17,693 nt of DNA from UBA4722 sp041690995 (GTDB lineage: Bacteria > Pseudomonadota > Gammaproteobacteria > DSM-16500). The position numbers were made by a program, and so were the translations under genes. The DNA is taken from contig JBEPVM010000037.1 of the NCBI GenBank assembly GCA_041690995.1, forward strand, positions 1 to 17,693, written 5' to 3'. This document shows positions 7,483-14,474 of the stretch, piece after piece. The notes beneath the pieces were generated by a model. The model worked only from the letters and a program-made list of their open reading frames with translations, was not told where the DNA came from and did no database searches. Numbering within the stretch: position 1 is the first letter of the stretch; every line of letters begins with the position of its first letter.

Positions 7483-8571
7483 CTACTCGTTTGTATGATG
7501 CGCATTCTGCCTTAAAAAATGGTCCATGATGACCAGCGCTGACATCGCATCTACAATAGGCACGGCTCGTGGTAATACACACGGATCATGTCTACCCGTT
7601 GCTTCAAGCTCGACTGGATGATGTTCGAGGTTGACAGTTTGCTGGCTTTTACTGATAGTAGAAACGGGTTTAAACGCTACTCTAAAATAAATATCTTCAC
7701 CCGTGGAAATTCCCCCTAATGTTCCTCCTGCATGGTTCGTTTTAATTTTTAGATTTCCATTCTCAATGACAAACGGATCATTATGTTCACTACCACGCAG
7801 AGTGACTCCGCTAAATCCAGATCCTATTTCAAAACCTTTCACAGCATTAATGCTTAACATAGCTTTTCCTAAATCAGCCGATAATTTATCAAACACAGGT
7901 TCGCCTAAGCCTACTGGAACATTTCGGATAACGCCTTTTATGATACCACCAATGGAATCTCCTTCTTTTTTAATTTGTTCAACGAGGCTAATCATTTCGG
8001 ATGCTGCATTTTGATCTGGACAACGAATGATATTTGATTCAATCGCATCCATTGTTACTGTCTTATAATCAACTTCTGAATGGATATGACCGACTTGTTC
8101 CACATAGCTTAAAATTTCTATATTAAGGTGTTGCCTTAAATATTTTTTAGCAATGGCGCCTGCGGCTACACGAGCCAGTGTTTCACGTGCCGAAGCTCTT
8201 CCACTTCCGCGAAAATCTCGTCTGCCATACTTCATCTGATACGTATAATCCGCATGAGAAGGACGATACATTTTTTTCAAATTGTCATAATCTTCTGGAC
8301 GCATATCTGAATTATAGGAAAGTAATAGAATAGGCGTCCCTGTTGTTTTTCCATCAAAAACACCCGAAAGAATATGTATTAAATCCTGTTCTTTTCGAAG
8401 TGTAGTAATGGAACTTTGTCCAGGTTTTCTTCTATCCAATTCTATCTGGATTTCCCTTTCTGAAATGTCTAACCCTGCAGGACATCCATCAATAATCACA
8501 CCTATAGCACCACCATGGGATTCACCACACGTTGTGATTTTAAATAATCTACCTAAACTGTTACCTGCCAT
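7483..8571 (-). CDS. aroC: chorismate synthase
   Basis: Converts 5-enolpyruvylshikimate-3-phosphate (EPSP) to chorismate with reduced FMN, the last shared step of aromatic biosynthesis. The 362 residues have the standard family motifs: the N-terminal GNSLGRLFKITTCGESHGGA with catalytic His19, RRKPGQSS, YRPSHADYTYQMKYG, the FMN-loop GRASARETLARVAAGA, and the C-terminal RHDPCVLPRAVPIVDAM. Length and motifs indicate an active enzyme. It is the last gene of the minus-strand aro operon. Its ATG follows the aroB stop after one base (TGATATG), so its translation is probably coupled. It converges on truB. Confidence 0.97.
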   Translation of the reverse strand: MAGNSLGRLFKITTCGESHGGAIGVIIDGCPAGLDISEREIQIELDRRKPGQSSITTLRKEQDLIHILSGVFDGKTTGTPILLLSYNSDMRPEDYDNLKKMYRPSHADYTYQMKYGRRDFRGSGRASARETLARVAAGAIAKKYLRQHLNIEILSYVEQVGHIHSEVDYKTVTMDAIESNIIRCPDQNAASEMISLVEQIKKEGDSIGGIIKGVIRNVPVGLGEPVFDKLSADLGKAMLSINAVKGFEIGSGFSGVTLRGSEHNDPFVIENGNLKIKTNHAGGTLGGISTGEDIYFRVAFKPVSTISKSQQTVNLEHHPVELEATGRHDPCVLPRAVPIVDAMSALVIMDHFLRQNAHHTNE

Positions 8572-8572
8572 A

Positions 8573-9679
8573 TCATAGTCCGTTTATCTCTAATAATGCC
8601 TTTCTAACCATTTCATCTGGCACTGAATGAACAAAGCTATTACCCTCATCATAAACCTGTCCTATATTTTTTAATAAAACATATCTCACGGTACCGGATT
8701 TAACTTTTTTATCTCTTTTTGTTGCCCTAATAATTTCCTCAATATCCATTTTTTTCAGTAGGTCGCTCGATATATTCAATTTTAAAAATAAAGATTGAAT
8801 AGCCTGATAATTGATATACGAAAGAAGACCTGACAACTGTGATATTTTCGCTTCAACCAATATTCCCAAAGCAACAGCATAGCCATGTAACAAGGTATAA
8901 TCCATGATCTTTTCCAAGGCATGTCCAATGGTATGACCCAAATTTAATATGGCTCTCAGAACATTTTCCTTTTCATCTTGACTGACGATATTGATTTTAA
9001 CTGTTATGGCGCGTTGAATAATATCTTTTAACGTCACAAGATCCCCATTAAGGATTTCATCAACATGCTTGCTGGCATCATTAAAACTCTTTAAATCGCT
9101 TGTCATAAACATTTTTAGTGCTTCAATTAATCCATTGATTAGATGAGTTTTAGGTAATGTCGTCAAACAATTCGTATCAATAATGACAGCAGTGGGTTGC
9201 CAAAATGCACCGATTAAATTCTTGCCTCGTATAGTATTGATACCTGTTTTCCCACCTATACTGCTATCTACCATGGCCAAAAGCGTTGTCGGTATTTGAA
9301 TATAAGAAATACCCCGCATATAAGTCGCTGCCACGAAACCTGCGAGATCACCTACCACACCACCACCTAATGCCAATATCGTTGTATCTCTGTCGCAACG
9401 AGATACAAGCATTTGATCTTCCAGAAAGTGTTTCATTTGATCATTTTTAGATTTTTCACCCGGCGGAAATGATAAGAGCAATACGTCATATTTTTTTAAT
9501 TTTTTTAGTAAAGTATTGCCATAATGATTTTTGACAATATCGTCTGTAACCACCACTAGTTTTTTATTAAGACAACCCTCGGGCAACCATTTATCAGGAT
9601 GAGAAAGCAGATTAGATTCAATCTGTATCGGACAATAGATTGCCCGTTGAGTGGGGATTTTCATAATAATTTGGGTCAT
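8573..9679 (-). CDS. aroB: 3-dehydroquinate synthase
   Basis: Converts 3-deoxy-D-arabino-heptulosonate 7-phosphate (DAHP) to 3-dehydroquinate using NAD+ and a divalent metal, step two of the shikimate pathway. The 368 residues contain the nucleotide-binding GGGVVGDLAGFVAATYMRG, IPTTLLAMVDSSIGGKTGIN, the metal-binding LNLGHTIGHALEK and LLHGYAVALG, and the C-terminal RDKKVKSGTVRYVLL. These correspond to the expected zinc ligands and substrate-binding lysines. Start: ATG 11 bases after the stop of the DAHP synthase gene, with GGAA as ribosome-binding site. In most gammaproteobacteria aroB follows aroK elsewhere on the chromosome, so its place here between the DAHP synthase gene and aroC is unusual. 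Confidence 0.97.
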   Translation of the reverse strand: MTQIIMKIPTQRAIYCPIQIESNLLSHPDKWLPEGCLNKKLVVVTDDIVKNHYGNTLLKKLKKYDVLLLSFPPGEKSKNDQMKHFLEDQMLVSRCDRDTTILALGGGVVGDLAGFVAATYMRGISYIQIPTTLLAMVDSSIGGKTGINTIRGKNLIGAFWQPTAVIIDTNCLTTLPKTHLINGLIEALKMFMTSDLKSFNDASKHVDEILNGDLVTLKDIIQRAITVKINIVSQDEKENVLRAILNLGHTIGHALEKIMDYTLLHGYAVALGILVEAKISQLSGLLSYINYQAIQSLFLKLNISSDLLKKMDIEEIIRATKRDKKVKSGTVRYVLLKNIGQVYDEGNSFVHSVPDEMVRKALLEINGL

Positions 9680-9690
9680 AATGATTCCAG

Positions 9691-10731
9691 TTATTTAACT
9701 ATATCGGCTAATTTTATTAGCATATCTTCAGTTTGCTCCCAGCTTAAACAAGGATCAGTAATAGATAACCCATTGAGATCAATTTTCTCCGGATGATTTT
9801 TATCTACGGGTTGATTACCTTCTTTTAAGAAACTTTCAACCATAAATCCTTTCACGAGATTTTTTAAATCAGGGTTATTTTTTATTTTTTCAATCACTTC
9901 AAAAATGATATGAGGTTGCAAACGATGATCTTTTTTTCCGTTTACTAAACAATTGTCATGACTCACATCAATGATGACGGCGGGATTTGCAATACGATGC
10001 GCATCCATAAGTGTTTTGACTTCCTTAAGATATTCAATTGAATAATTTGAAGTATAATTTCCACCACGTAAAACCACATGCGCATGAGGATTACCATAGG
10101 TCTGCACTTCACACCCATCAATCACTGCAACATGGGAATGTTGAGCGGTAATAACACTATTGATAGCTATCGACAATAAACCATGCGTAGGATTTTTCAT
10201 CCCAACAGCACAATCAATTGCAGAAGCAAAAATCCTGTGCTCTTGATTTTCAGTGCTTCTGGCACCCACAGCCACCCAGGATAATAGCTCTAAAAATCCT
10301 TTTGCGTTATGGGTAAACAATGCTTCATCCGCGATGGGTAAACCAAGTTCTATTACTTTGACCATCATATCGCGTGTGTATTTTATACCTGCTTCAATAT
10401 CAGGGTTCAATAATGGATCAGGTTGATTAACTGAACCACTCCAACCTTTTGTGGTGCGAGGTTTTTGAATATAGACTCTCATCACCAGTTTTAATGCATG
10501 TTCCAATTTTTTATTTAAAATCATTAATCGTTCGGCATAGTCTAAAACAGCTTCTTTGGGCCACGCTGAGCAAGGCCCAACAATGATTAATAATCTTTTG
10601 TTTTTTCCTTCTAAAATATCCTTTACTTCTTGCCTATCTTTTATGATTTGTTTATGTCCTTTGGTAGACAAAGGAATAGATTGAATGATTTCTTCTGCAG
10701 AGGGTAATTTTTTAATAATAGTATAGTTCAT
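9691..10731 (-). CDS. 3-deoxy-7-phosphoheptulonate (DAHP) synthase, AroG/AroF/AroH type
   Basis: Condenses PEP with erythrose-4-phosphate, the entry step of the shikimate pathway. It is a type I-alpha enzyme of 346 residues. By alignment to E. coli AroG the metal ligands are kept: Cys54 in GPCS, His in DVSHDN, Glu in MVESF and Asp in SITDPCLSW. Substrate residues in MRVYIQKPRTT, GARS and VLRGG are kept too. The usual GPCSIHD is GPCSAWP. Residues that line the Phe pocket of AroG are replaced (M147T, P150A, Q151K, S180D, F209A, S211I in AroG numbering). The start overlaps the aroE stop as ATGA and is preceded by GAGGA. The catalytic role is firm. Loss of standard feedback control is inference. 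No aroF/G/H symbol is given because the regulatory class cannot be assigned. Confidence 0.92.
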   Translation of the reverse strand: MNYTIIKKLPSAEEIIQSIPLSTKGHKQIIKDRQEVKDILEGKNKRLLIIVGPCSAWPKEAVLDYAERLMILNKKLEHALKLVMRVYIQKPRTTKGWSGSVNQPDPLLNPDIEAGIKYTRDMMVKVIELGLPIADEALFTHNAKGFLELLSWVAVGARSTENQEHRIFASAIDCAVGMKNPTHGLLSIAINSVITAQHSHVAVIDGCEVQTYGNPHAHVVLRGGNYTSNYSIEYLKEVKTLMDAHRIANPAVIIDVSHDNCLVNGKKDHRLQPHIIFEVIEKIKNNPDLKNLVKGFMVESFLKEGNQPVDKNHPEKIDLNGLSITDPCLSWEQTEDMLIKLADIVK

Positions 10732-11552
10732 ATTATTTCCTCAGATTTAAATAGCCTGGCTTTAATGGGACCGATTATTTCTGATAGACAAATGGATGTA
10801 TTTAATAACAGCTCAATTTGCCTTACACCTTGTCCAATAAACATATCTAATCCTGAAATACATTTCGCACCCTGCGATCGGGCTTTTTTAATCAACATAG
10901 TTTCAATGGGGTTATAGACCATATCAAAAATGACTTGATTAGCTTGAAATTGATAATTTGAAAGCGGCGAACTATTAATATCTGGAAACATTCCGAGTGG
11001 GGTCGCATTAATAATAATATCAATAGGCAAATGATGGATATCATTTAAATTTACACTATTTCCACCCAATTCTTTCGCCATTGACAGCGCACGTGAATAA
11101 GTTCGATTCAACCAGAATAAATTCCCCTGGTTTTTTTGAATGAAATAAGCCACCGCACGCGCTGCGCCCCCTGCGCCCATGATTAAAATATTTTTATGAG
11201 AGACAATTTGATTACGCAAAGCAAACTCAATACCATCAATATCCGTGTTATAACCCCATAATTCCCCATGACGACATATCACCGTATTAGCTGCTTTTAA
11301 GTGCTTAACCTCTGGGCTTATTTCATCTAAATACGGTAATATCTCTTCCTTAAAAGGCATAGTAACAGCAACCAGACCCACAGATAAGGCTTTTATGGCT
11401 AGCATCATAGAGGGTAGATGATGAGTAGGCTGTGCCACCATAACAGCATTATAGCCCAGTGTTTGATAAACCATATTATGTAATAGAGGGCTTTGCGTAT
11501 GTTCCAATGGATACCCAATAACCATATTTAATTGAGTTTTGTTATCAATCAT
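10728..11552 (-). CDS. aroE: shikimate dehydrogenase
   Basis: Reduces 3-dehydroshikimate to shikimate with NADPH. The 274 residues open with the substrate-binding segment GYPLEHTQSPLLHN; the usual first Ser of SxS is Thr here, a mild change. The catalytic Lys is in VTMPFKEE and the catalytic Asp in NTDIDG. The Rossmann glycine motif is GAGGAARAV, followed by WLNRTYSRA, where the Arg suggests NADP(H) preference. The C-terminal GLDMFIGQGVRQIEL is typical. It overlaps aroK by eight bases upstream and the DAHP synthase gene by four downstream. It is a stand-alone AroE without a fused dehydroquinate dehydratase, so that activity must come from elsewhere. Confidence 0.96.
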   Translation of the reverse strand: MIDNKTQLNMVIGYPLEHTQSPLLHNMVYQTLGYNAVMVAQPTHHLPSMMLAIKALSVGLVAVTMPFKEEILPYLDEISPEVKHLKAANTVICRHGELWGYNTDIDGIEFALRNQIVSHKNILIMGAGGAARAVAYFIQKNQGNLFWLNRTYSRALSMAKELGGNSVNLNDIHHLPIDIIINATPLGMFPDINSSPLSNYQFQANQVIFDMVYNPIETMLIKKARSQGAKCISGLDMFIGQGVRQIELLLNTSICLSEIIGPIKARLFKSEEII

Positions 11553-12108
11553 TTTTTATATACTCATTTACTTTTTTTAAAATTTCCTCAACAGCATTTT
11601 CAACCGTACTATCATTTATAATCGAATAACTTTGAATACTTTCAAATAATATTTTTCTCTTATCCCACAATTGATTAAATGATTCTAACAAATCTTTTCC
11701 AGGAATAAAAAATGCTGGCCTTCCACTCATGAGGATTCTTTCAAAGACAATGTGTCTGGGTGCTGTGATATGGATCACTAGACAAGATTGAATGAGCCTT
11801 CGATTTTCCGGATGTAATAGAGTGCCACCCCCTAAAGAGATGATCGATGGTTTCGAATCTATCATCTGGCGCAGTGCATTTACCTCCAGGCAACGAAAAT
11901 ACTCCTGGCCTCTTTTTTGCATTATCTGACGGCAATTATATTTTTTATTGAATTTATTTTCGTATGCCAATTCAATTTGATGATCTAAATCAATAAAAAG
12001 ACTATTTAAATTTCTCGCAAGATTTTCGCCGATGATAGATTTACCCACATGTTTAAATCCCATGAGTACAATATGATTATTTAGAGATAGATTACGTAGA
12101 GATGGCAT
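11545..12108 (-). CDS. aroK: shikimate kinase
   Basis: Phosphorylates shikimate at O3 with ATP. The P-loop is GFKHVGKS, a somewhat unusual central sequence for the family. Shikimate-binding residues are seen in FIDLDHQIE and in GQEYFRCLE, and SLGGGTLLHPENR is the conserved glycine motif. The lid carries SGRPAFF and the adenine-binding helix RKILFESIQSY. I chose the ATG at 12108 (187 residues) because GGAAG lies just upstream and the N-terminus then matches family length. A GTG at 12129 would add seven residues. The gene overlaps the aroA stop by 17 bases, implying coupled translation. Confidence 0.94.
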   Translation of the reverse strand: MPSLRNLSLNNHIVLMGFKHVGKSIIGENLARNLNSLFIDLDHQIELAYENKFNKKYNCRQIMQKRGQEYFRCLEVNALRQMIDSKPSIISLGGGTLLHPENRRLIQSCLVIHITAPRHIVFERILMSGRPAFFIPGKDLLESFNQLWDKRKILFESIQSYSIINDSTVENAVEEILKKVNEYIKND

Positions 12109-13399
12109 TTTCCACTTCCATTTTCGCACCTAATGATTGCATAGCCTGTATAAACTCAGGGAAAGTCTTTTTGATCGCTTCACTCTCATCAATAGTTGTG
12201 GTTCCCTCTGCTATCATTCCAGCAATACTTAACGCCATGACAGTACGATGATCGTTGTATCCCTTTACAGAACATCCCAAAAGCATGCTGTGGTATACGG
12301 TTAAACCATCTTCATGTTCATCAATTTTCGCCCCCATGCGCCTAAGTCCATCTGCCATAGATTCGATTCGATCCGTTTCTTTTATTCTGGCTTGTTTCAC
12401 GTTACGAATTTCTGTTTTCCCTGACGCATATACTCCTATCACTGCAAGAGTAGGCAATAAATCAGGAATATCGTTGGCATCTATTTTTATTCCAGATAAT
12501 TTTTTACCGCCGCGAATGATTAATCGTTTTGGCTCAACAACAATATCTGCGCCCATTTTTTTTAAAATAAGCACTAATCGCTTGTCCCCTTGAGGATCAG
12601 ACATATTTAATCCTTCAACAATCACTTCCCCTGGGATTAATACAGATGCAGCAATGAGATAAGAGGCAGATGAAAAATCACCTGAAATGGTTGAGTGAAT
12701 CTTTTCGTATTTCTGTCTCCCCTTAATTTTATAGGTATCCACATTTCCTCTCGATACATGACTCACTTGAATGTTTTGATCTTTAAGCCAATTCAAAGTC
12801 ATTTCCACATAAGGACGTTCATGCAGATTTTTAACTTTAATTTCACTCTCTTCTTTCGCACAAGGTAATGCAAGAAGAAGAGCAGATAAATACTGCGATG
12901 TCATACCGTCAATGGATGTTTTTCCTCCTATGAGTTCGCCCGAGATGCTCACTGGCAACGCACCTGATTTTTCCAGGTAAGTAATACTGAGGCCCAGATT
13001 TTTTAATGCTTCAACCAATGATTTTATAGGTCGCTCACGCATTTGATCCCCACAATTCAAAACGATGGGATGCTCCGTATTTTTTCTCAACCCCAGCAGG
13101 GGCATGACAAATCGCGTTGTAATGCCAGAATTCCCAGAATAGATTTCAGTATTCAATATTTTTAGCGGCAACCCTTTACTCCTTACAATAAGAGCATTAT
13201 CAGATCCAGAAATATCCGCCCCCAAATCTTTACAAACATTGATGGCATCTTGTGTATCCTCTGAAAGCAAAATATTTTCCAAAACAGATTCACCTTGCCC
13301 CATTGTCGCTAAAAAAATCGCGCGAATACTCTGTGACTTAGAGCCTGGCGGCGTTATCTGCCCCTGTAATGCGAATGTTTTCTTAATGATTAAGTTCAT
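12092..13399 (-). CDS. aroA: 3-phosphoshikimate 1-carboxyvinyltransferase (EPSP synthase)
   Basis: Joins PEP to shikimate-3-phosphate, step six of the pathway. The 435 residues keep the active-site set: Lys and Ser of PPGSKS, Arg26 in QSIRAIF, MRERPIKSL, TSQYLSAL, GDFSSASYL, the Asp of NDIPDLLP, KETDRIESM, YNDHRTVM and the Lys of IKKTFPEF. The glycine loop reads SGNSGITTRF (88-97). Ile93 and Phe97 stand at the positions of E. coli Thr97 and Pro101, the pair changed in glyphosate-resistant T97I/P101S enzymes. It is the first gene of the aro operon. No convincing Shine-Dalgarno site precedes its ATG, and the leader would be about 35 bases from the proposed promoter. Confidence 0.96.
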   Translation of the reverse strand: MNLIIKKTFALQGQITPPGSKSQSIRAIFLATMGQGESVLENILLSEDTQDAINVCKDLGADISGSDNALIVRSKGLPLKILNTEIYSGNSGITTRFVMPLLGLRKNTEHPIVLNCGDQMRERPIKSLVEALKNLGLSITYLEKSGALPVSISGELIGGKTSIDGMTSQYLSALLLALPCAKEESEIKVKNLHERPYVEMTLNWLKDQNIQVSHVSRGNVDTYKIKGRQKYEKIHSTISGDFSSASYLIAASVLIPGEVIVEGLNMSDPQGDKRLVLILKKMGADIVVEPKRLIIRGGKKLSGIKIDANDIPDLLPTLAVIGVYASGKTEIRNVKQARIKETDRIESMADGLRRMGAKIDEHEDGLTVYHSMLLGCSVKGYNDHRTVMALSIAGMIAEGTTTIDESEAIKKTFPEFIQAMQSLGAKMEVENAIST

Positions 13400-13440
13400 A
13401 AAAATTGCTACATATAACCCGTTCGTCTTTCAAACAGGCC

Positions 13441-13468
13441 ATTTTATTGAGTGGAGAGATTAAGTCAA
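13441..13468 (-). promoter_or_regulatory. candidate promoter of the aro operon
   Basis: On the minus strand, TTGACT (13468-13463) and TAAAAT (13446-13441) are 16 bases apart and would start transcription near 13434, about 35 bases before aroA. A second, overlapping candidate lies upstream: TTGACA (13493-13488) with TATTGA (13470-13465), 17 bases apart. Both are sequence matches only. Confidence 0.6.
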
Positions 13469-13488
13469 TACGAGTTATTTCACCTGCT

Positions 13489-13516
13489 GTCAAAAATACT
13501 CGCGAGTGTTTTTGAC
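13489..13516. promoter_or_regulatory. 28-bp near-perfect palindrome upstream of aroA, putative operator
   Basis: Two 14-base arms, GTCAAAAATACTCG and CGAGTGTTTTTGAC, meet at a central CGCG. They are reverse complements at 13 of 14 positions, and the inner ten bases ACTCGCGAGT are perfectly symmetric. The left end overlaps the -35 hexamer of the upstream aro promoter candidate. There is no loop and no following T run on either strand, so a protein-binding site is more likely than a terminator. It does not match the TyrR or TrpR consensus as I know them. Confidence 0.5.
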
Positions 13517-13524
13517 TACCGTAT

Positions 13525-13552
13525 AAAAAACTCGTGTGCTATTTAACACGAA
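13525..13552 (-). terminator. rho-independent terminator of the antitoxin gene
   Basis: Read on the minus strand, TCGTGT pairs with ACACGA around the loop TAAATAGC and is followed by G and six T residues (13530-13525). It lies downstream of the antitoxin gene (13689-13994) and upstream of the aro promoter, so it would insulate the two minus-strand units. The stem is only six or seven pairs. Confidence 0.5.
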
Positions 13553-13688
13553 AACGCGCTATTCTAAACTCTAGTGGGCACTGCAAAAATTGAAAGAGCC
13601 ATTTTTTATTAACTTAATTAAATAAGCCACCCGTTCTATAGATGAGATTGTTGATTAGTCGATTTTTTCATCATCTAGTTTATTTGAC

Positions 13689-13994
13689 TTATCGCGTAGC
13701 TGATAATGGTTTTTCGTGTGGAAAATTTTCCCTTTTTTCATAAGATGCTTTTTTAGCATGACGTGTTAATATTTGTCTTATGTAAGGCTGGTAGCGAATT
13801 CCATCCTCCTCTGCTAAGCTTTTTAATGTATCAATTAAACTTTTCTGTAGCCGTATAGAAATTGTTTGTAATCCCAACCGTTCATCCAGTGCTTTTTCTC
13901 GCATGGGAGGTGCTTTGCGGACATGTGCTTCCGAAGCCCCTAGCTGGCGGTTATCCCAAGCTTCTTCGTTACTTCTTCTATGCGAATTTTTCAT
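13689..13994 (-). CDS. ribbon-helix-helix antitoxin (BrnA/CopG-like), no partner toxin seen
   Basis: A 101-residue protein. An N-terminal segment with WDNRQLGASEAHVRKA and the linker DERLGLQ is followed by a ribbon-helix-helix DNA-binding domain: strand TISIRLQ, then two helices LIDTLKSLAEEDGIRYQPYIRQILTRH with the usual GI-Y-Q turn. The C-terminus is basic. Proteins of this kind are type II antitoxins that bind their toxin and repress their own promoter. AGAGGTGA lies just before the ATG. No toxin gene is adjacent: rpsO starts 160 bases upstream and only the aro control region lies downstream. It may be a remnant of a toxin-antitoxin pair or a solitary regulator. The family name is tentative; the RHH fold is well supported. 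Confidence 0.82.
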   Translation of the reverse strand: MKNSHRRSNEEAWDNRQLGASEAHVRKAPPMREKALDERLGLQTISIRLQKSLIDTLKSLAEEDGIRYQPYIRQILTRHAKKASYEKRENFPHEKPLSATR

Positions 13995-14016
13995 AAATTT
14001 TCACCTCTTTATTTGT

Positions 14017-14037
14017 ATTATATACTATGTATATACA
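14017..14037 (-). promoter_or_regulatory. antitoxin promoter -10 box embedded in palindromic operator
   Basis: On the minus strand TATAAT (14022-14017) is a perfect -10 box about 20-25 bases before the ribosome-binding site. It overlaps TATATAC (14019-14025) / GTATATA (14029-14035), an exact inverted repeat with a three-base spacer. TGTATATACA at 14028-14037 is a second perfect palindrome. Short symmetric sites of this kind over the promoter are typical RHH operators, so autoregulation is likely. No strong -35 box was found. Confidence 0.5.
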
Positions 14038-14090
14038 AAAGAAATATTATATTTGTTATAGCGGGAATAACTAATAATAGTGATTAACCC

Positions 14091-14119
14091 TTGTTCTTAT
14101 GCTGGTACCTCGCTACAAT
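14091..14119 (+). promoter_or_regulatory. sigma70-type promoter for rpsO
   Basis: TTGTTC (14091-14096) and TACAAT (14114-14119) with an exact 17-base spacer. Transcription would start near 14126, about 30 bases before the rpsO ATG, whose ribosome-binding site AGGAG is at 14141-14145. A dedicated promoter fits the physical separation of rpsO-pnp from truB. Confidence 0.7.
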
Positions 14120-14154
14120 ACCCGTCTTTTGATTAATTTTAGGAGTAAGAAATA

Positions 14155-14424
14155 ATGTCGTTAACGGCTGCTGCAACGGCGCAGATTGTGAAAACCCATC
14201 AACGGGCTAAAAATGATACCGGCTCTTCTGAAGTACAAGTTGCTTTATTGACTGCACGTATTGAATACCTCACGGAACATCTGAAAAGCCATAAGCATGA
14301 TTTTCATACACGCTATGGTTTGACAAATTTGGTGAGTCAACGACGTAGATTACTCAGTTATGTTAAAAGAAAAAGCATGACACAGTACCGCGATTTGATT
14401 AAAAAATTAGATATGCGCGGATAA
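14155..14424 (+). CDS. rpsO: 30S ribosomal protein S15
   Basis: S15 is a primary 16S rRNA-binding protein that nucleates the central platform of the 30S subunit. The 89 residues match the family length exactly, with conserved DTGSSEVQVALLTARIEYLT, LKSHKHDFHTRYGL and the rRNA-binding QRRRLLSYVKRK. The ATG has AGGAG nine bases upstream. It is followed by pnp after 50 bases, the arrangement known from E. coli, where S15 represses its own translation through a leader pseudoknot. The leader here is short (about 30 bases), and I could not confirm such a structure. Confidence 0.98.
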   Translation: MSLTAAATAQIVKTHQRAKNDTGSSEVQVALLTARIEYLTEHLKSHKHDFHTRYGLTNLVSQRRRLLSYVKRKSMTQYRDLIKKLDMRG

Positions 14425-14474
14425 CTTGCAAGTTGAGTTCAAATAAATTTGATAAATAAACATAGGATACCTTC

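Larger units (their letters stand above)
13400..13688. other. 289-bp intergenic control region
   Basis: No gene is seen on either strand. The half next to aroA holds the promoter candidates, the 28-bp palindrome and the minus-strand terminator. The half next to the antitoxin gene (about 13555-13688) is AT-rich and contains TTAAATAA (13618-13625) and CGTTCTAT (13632-13639), words also found in this order at 7430-7446. Otherwise nothing recognisable is present. Confidence 0.6.

Noticed and set aside
12109..12129. GTG at 12129 as the aroK start
   Set aside because: The seven added residues (MRKWKWK) are not family-like and the purine-rich GGAAG falls between the two starts. The ATG at 12108 is preferred, though GTG cannot be excluded.
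12255..12593. 112-residue open frame on the plus strand within aroA
   Set aside because: It is antisense to the conserved EPSP synthase C-terminal domain, with no ribosome-binding site or recognisable motif.
13489..13516. The 28-bp palindrome as a rho-independent terminator
   Set aside because: The stem would have no free loop, and neither strand continues into a T run. The nearby hairpin at 13525-13552 is the better terminator.
14423..14434. Palindrome AACTTGCAAGTT at the rpsO stop codon as a terminator
   Set aside because: It has no loop and no T run after it. rpsO and pnp are usually cotranscribed, so a terminator call is not supported.
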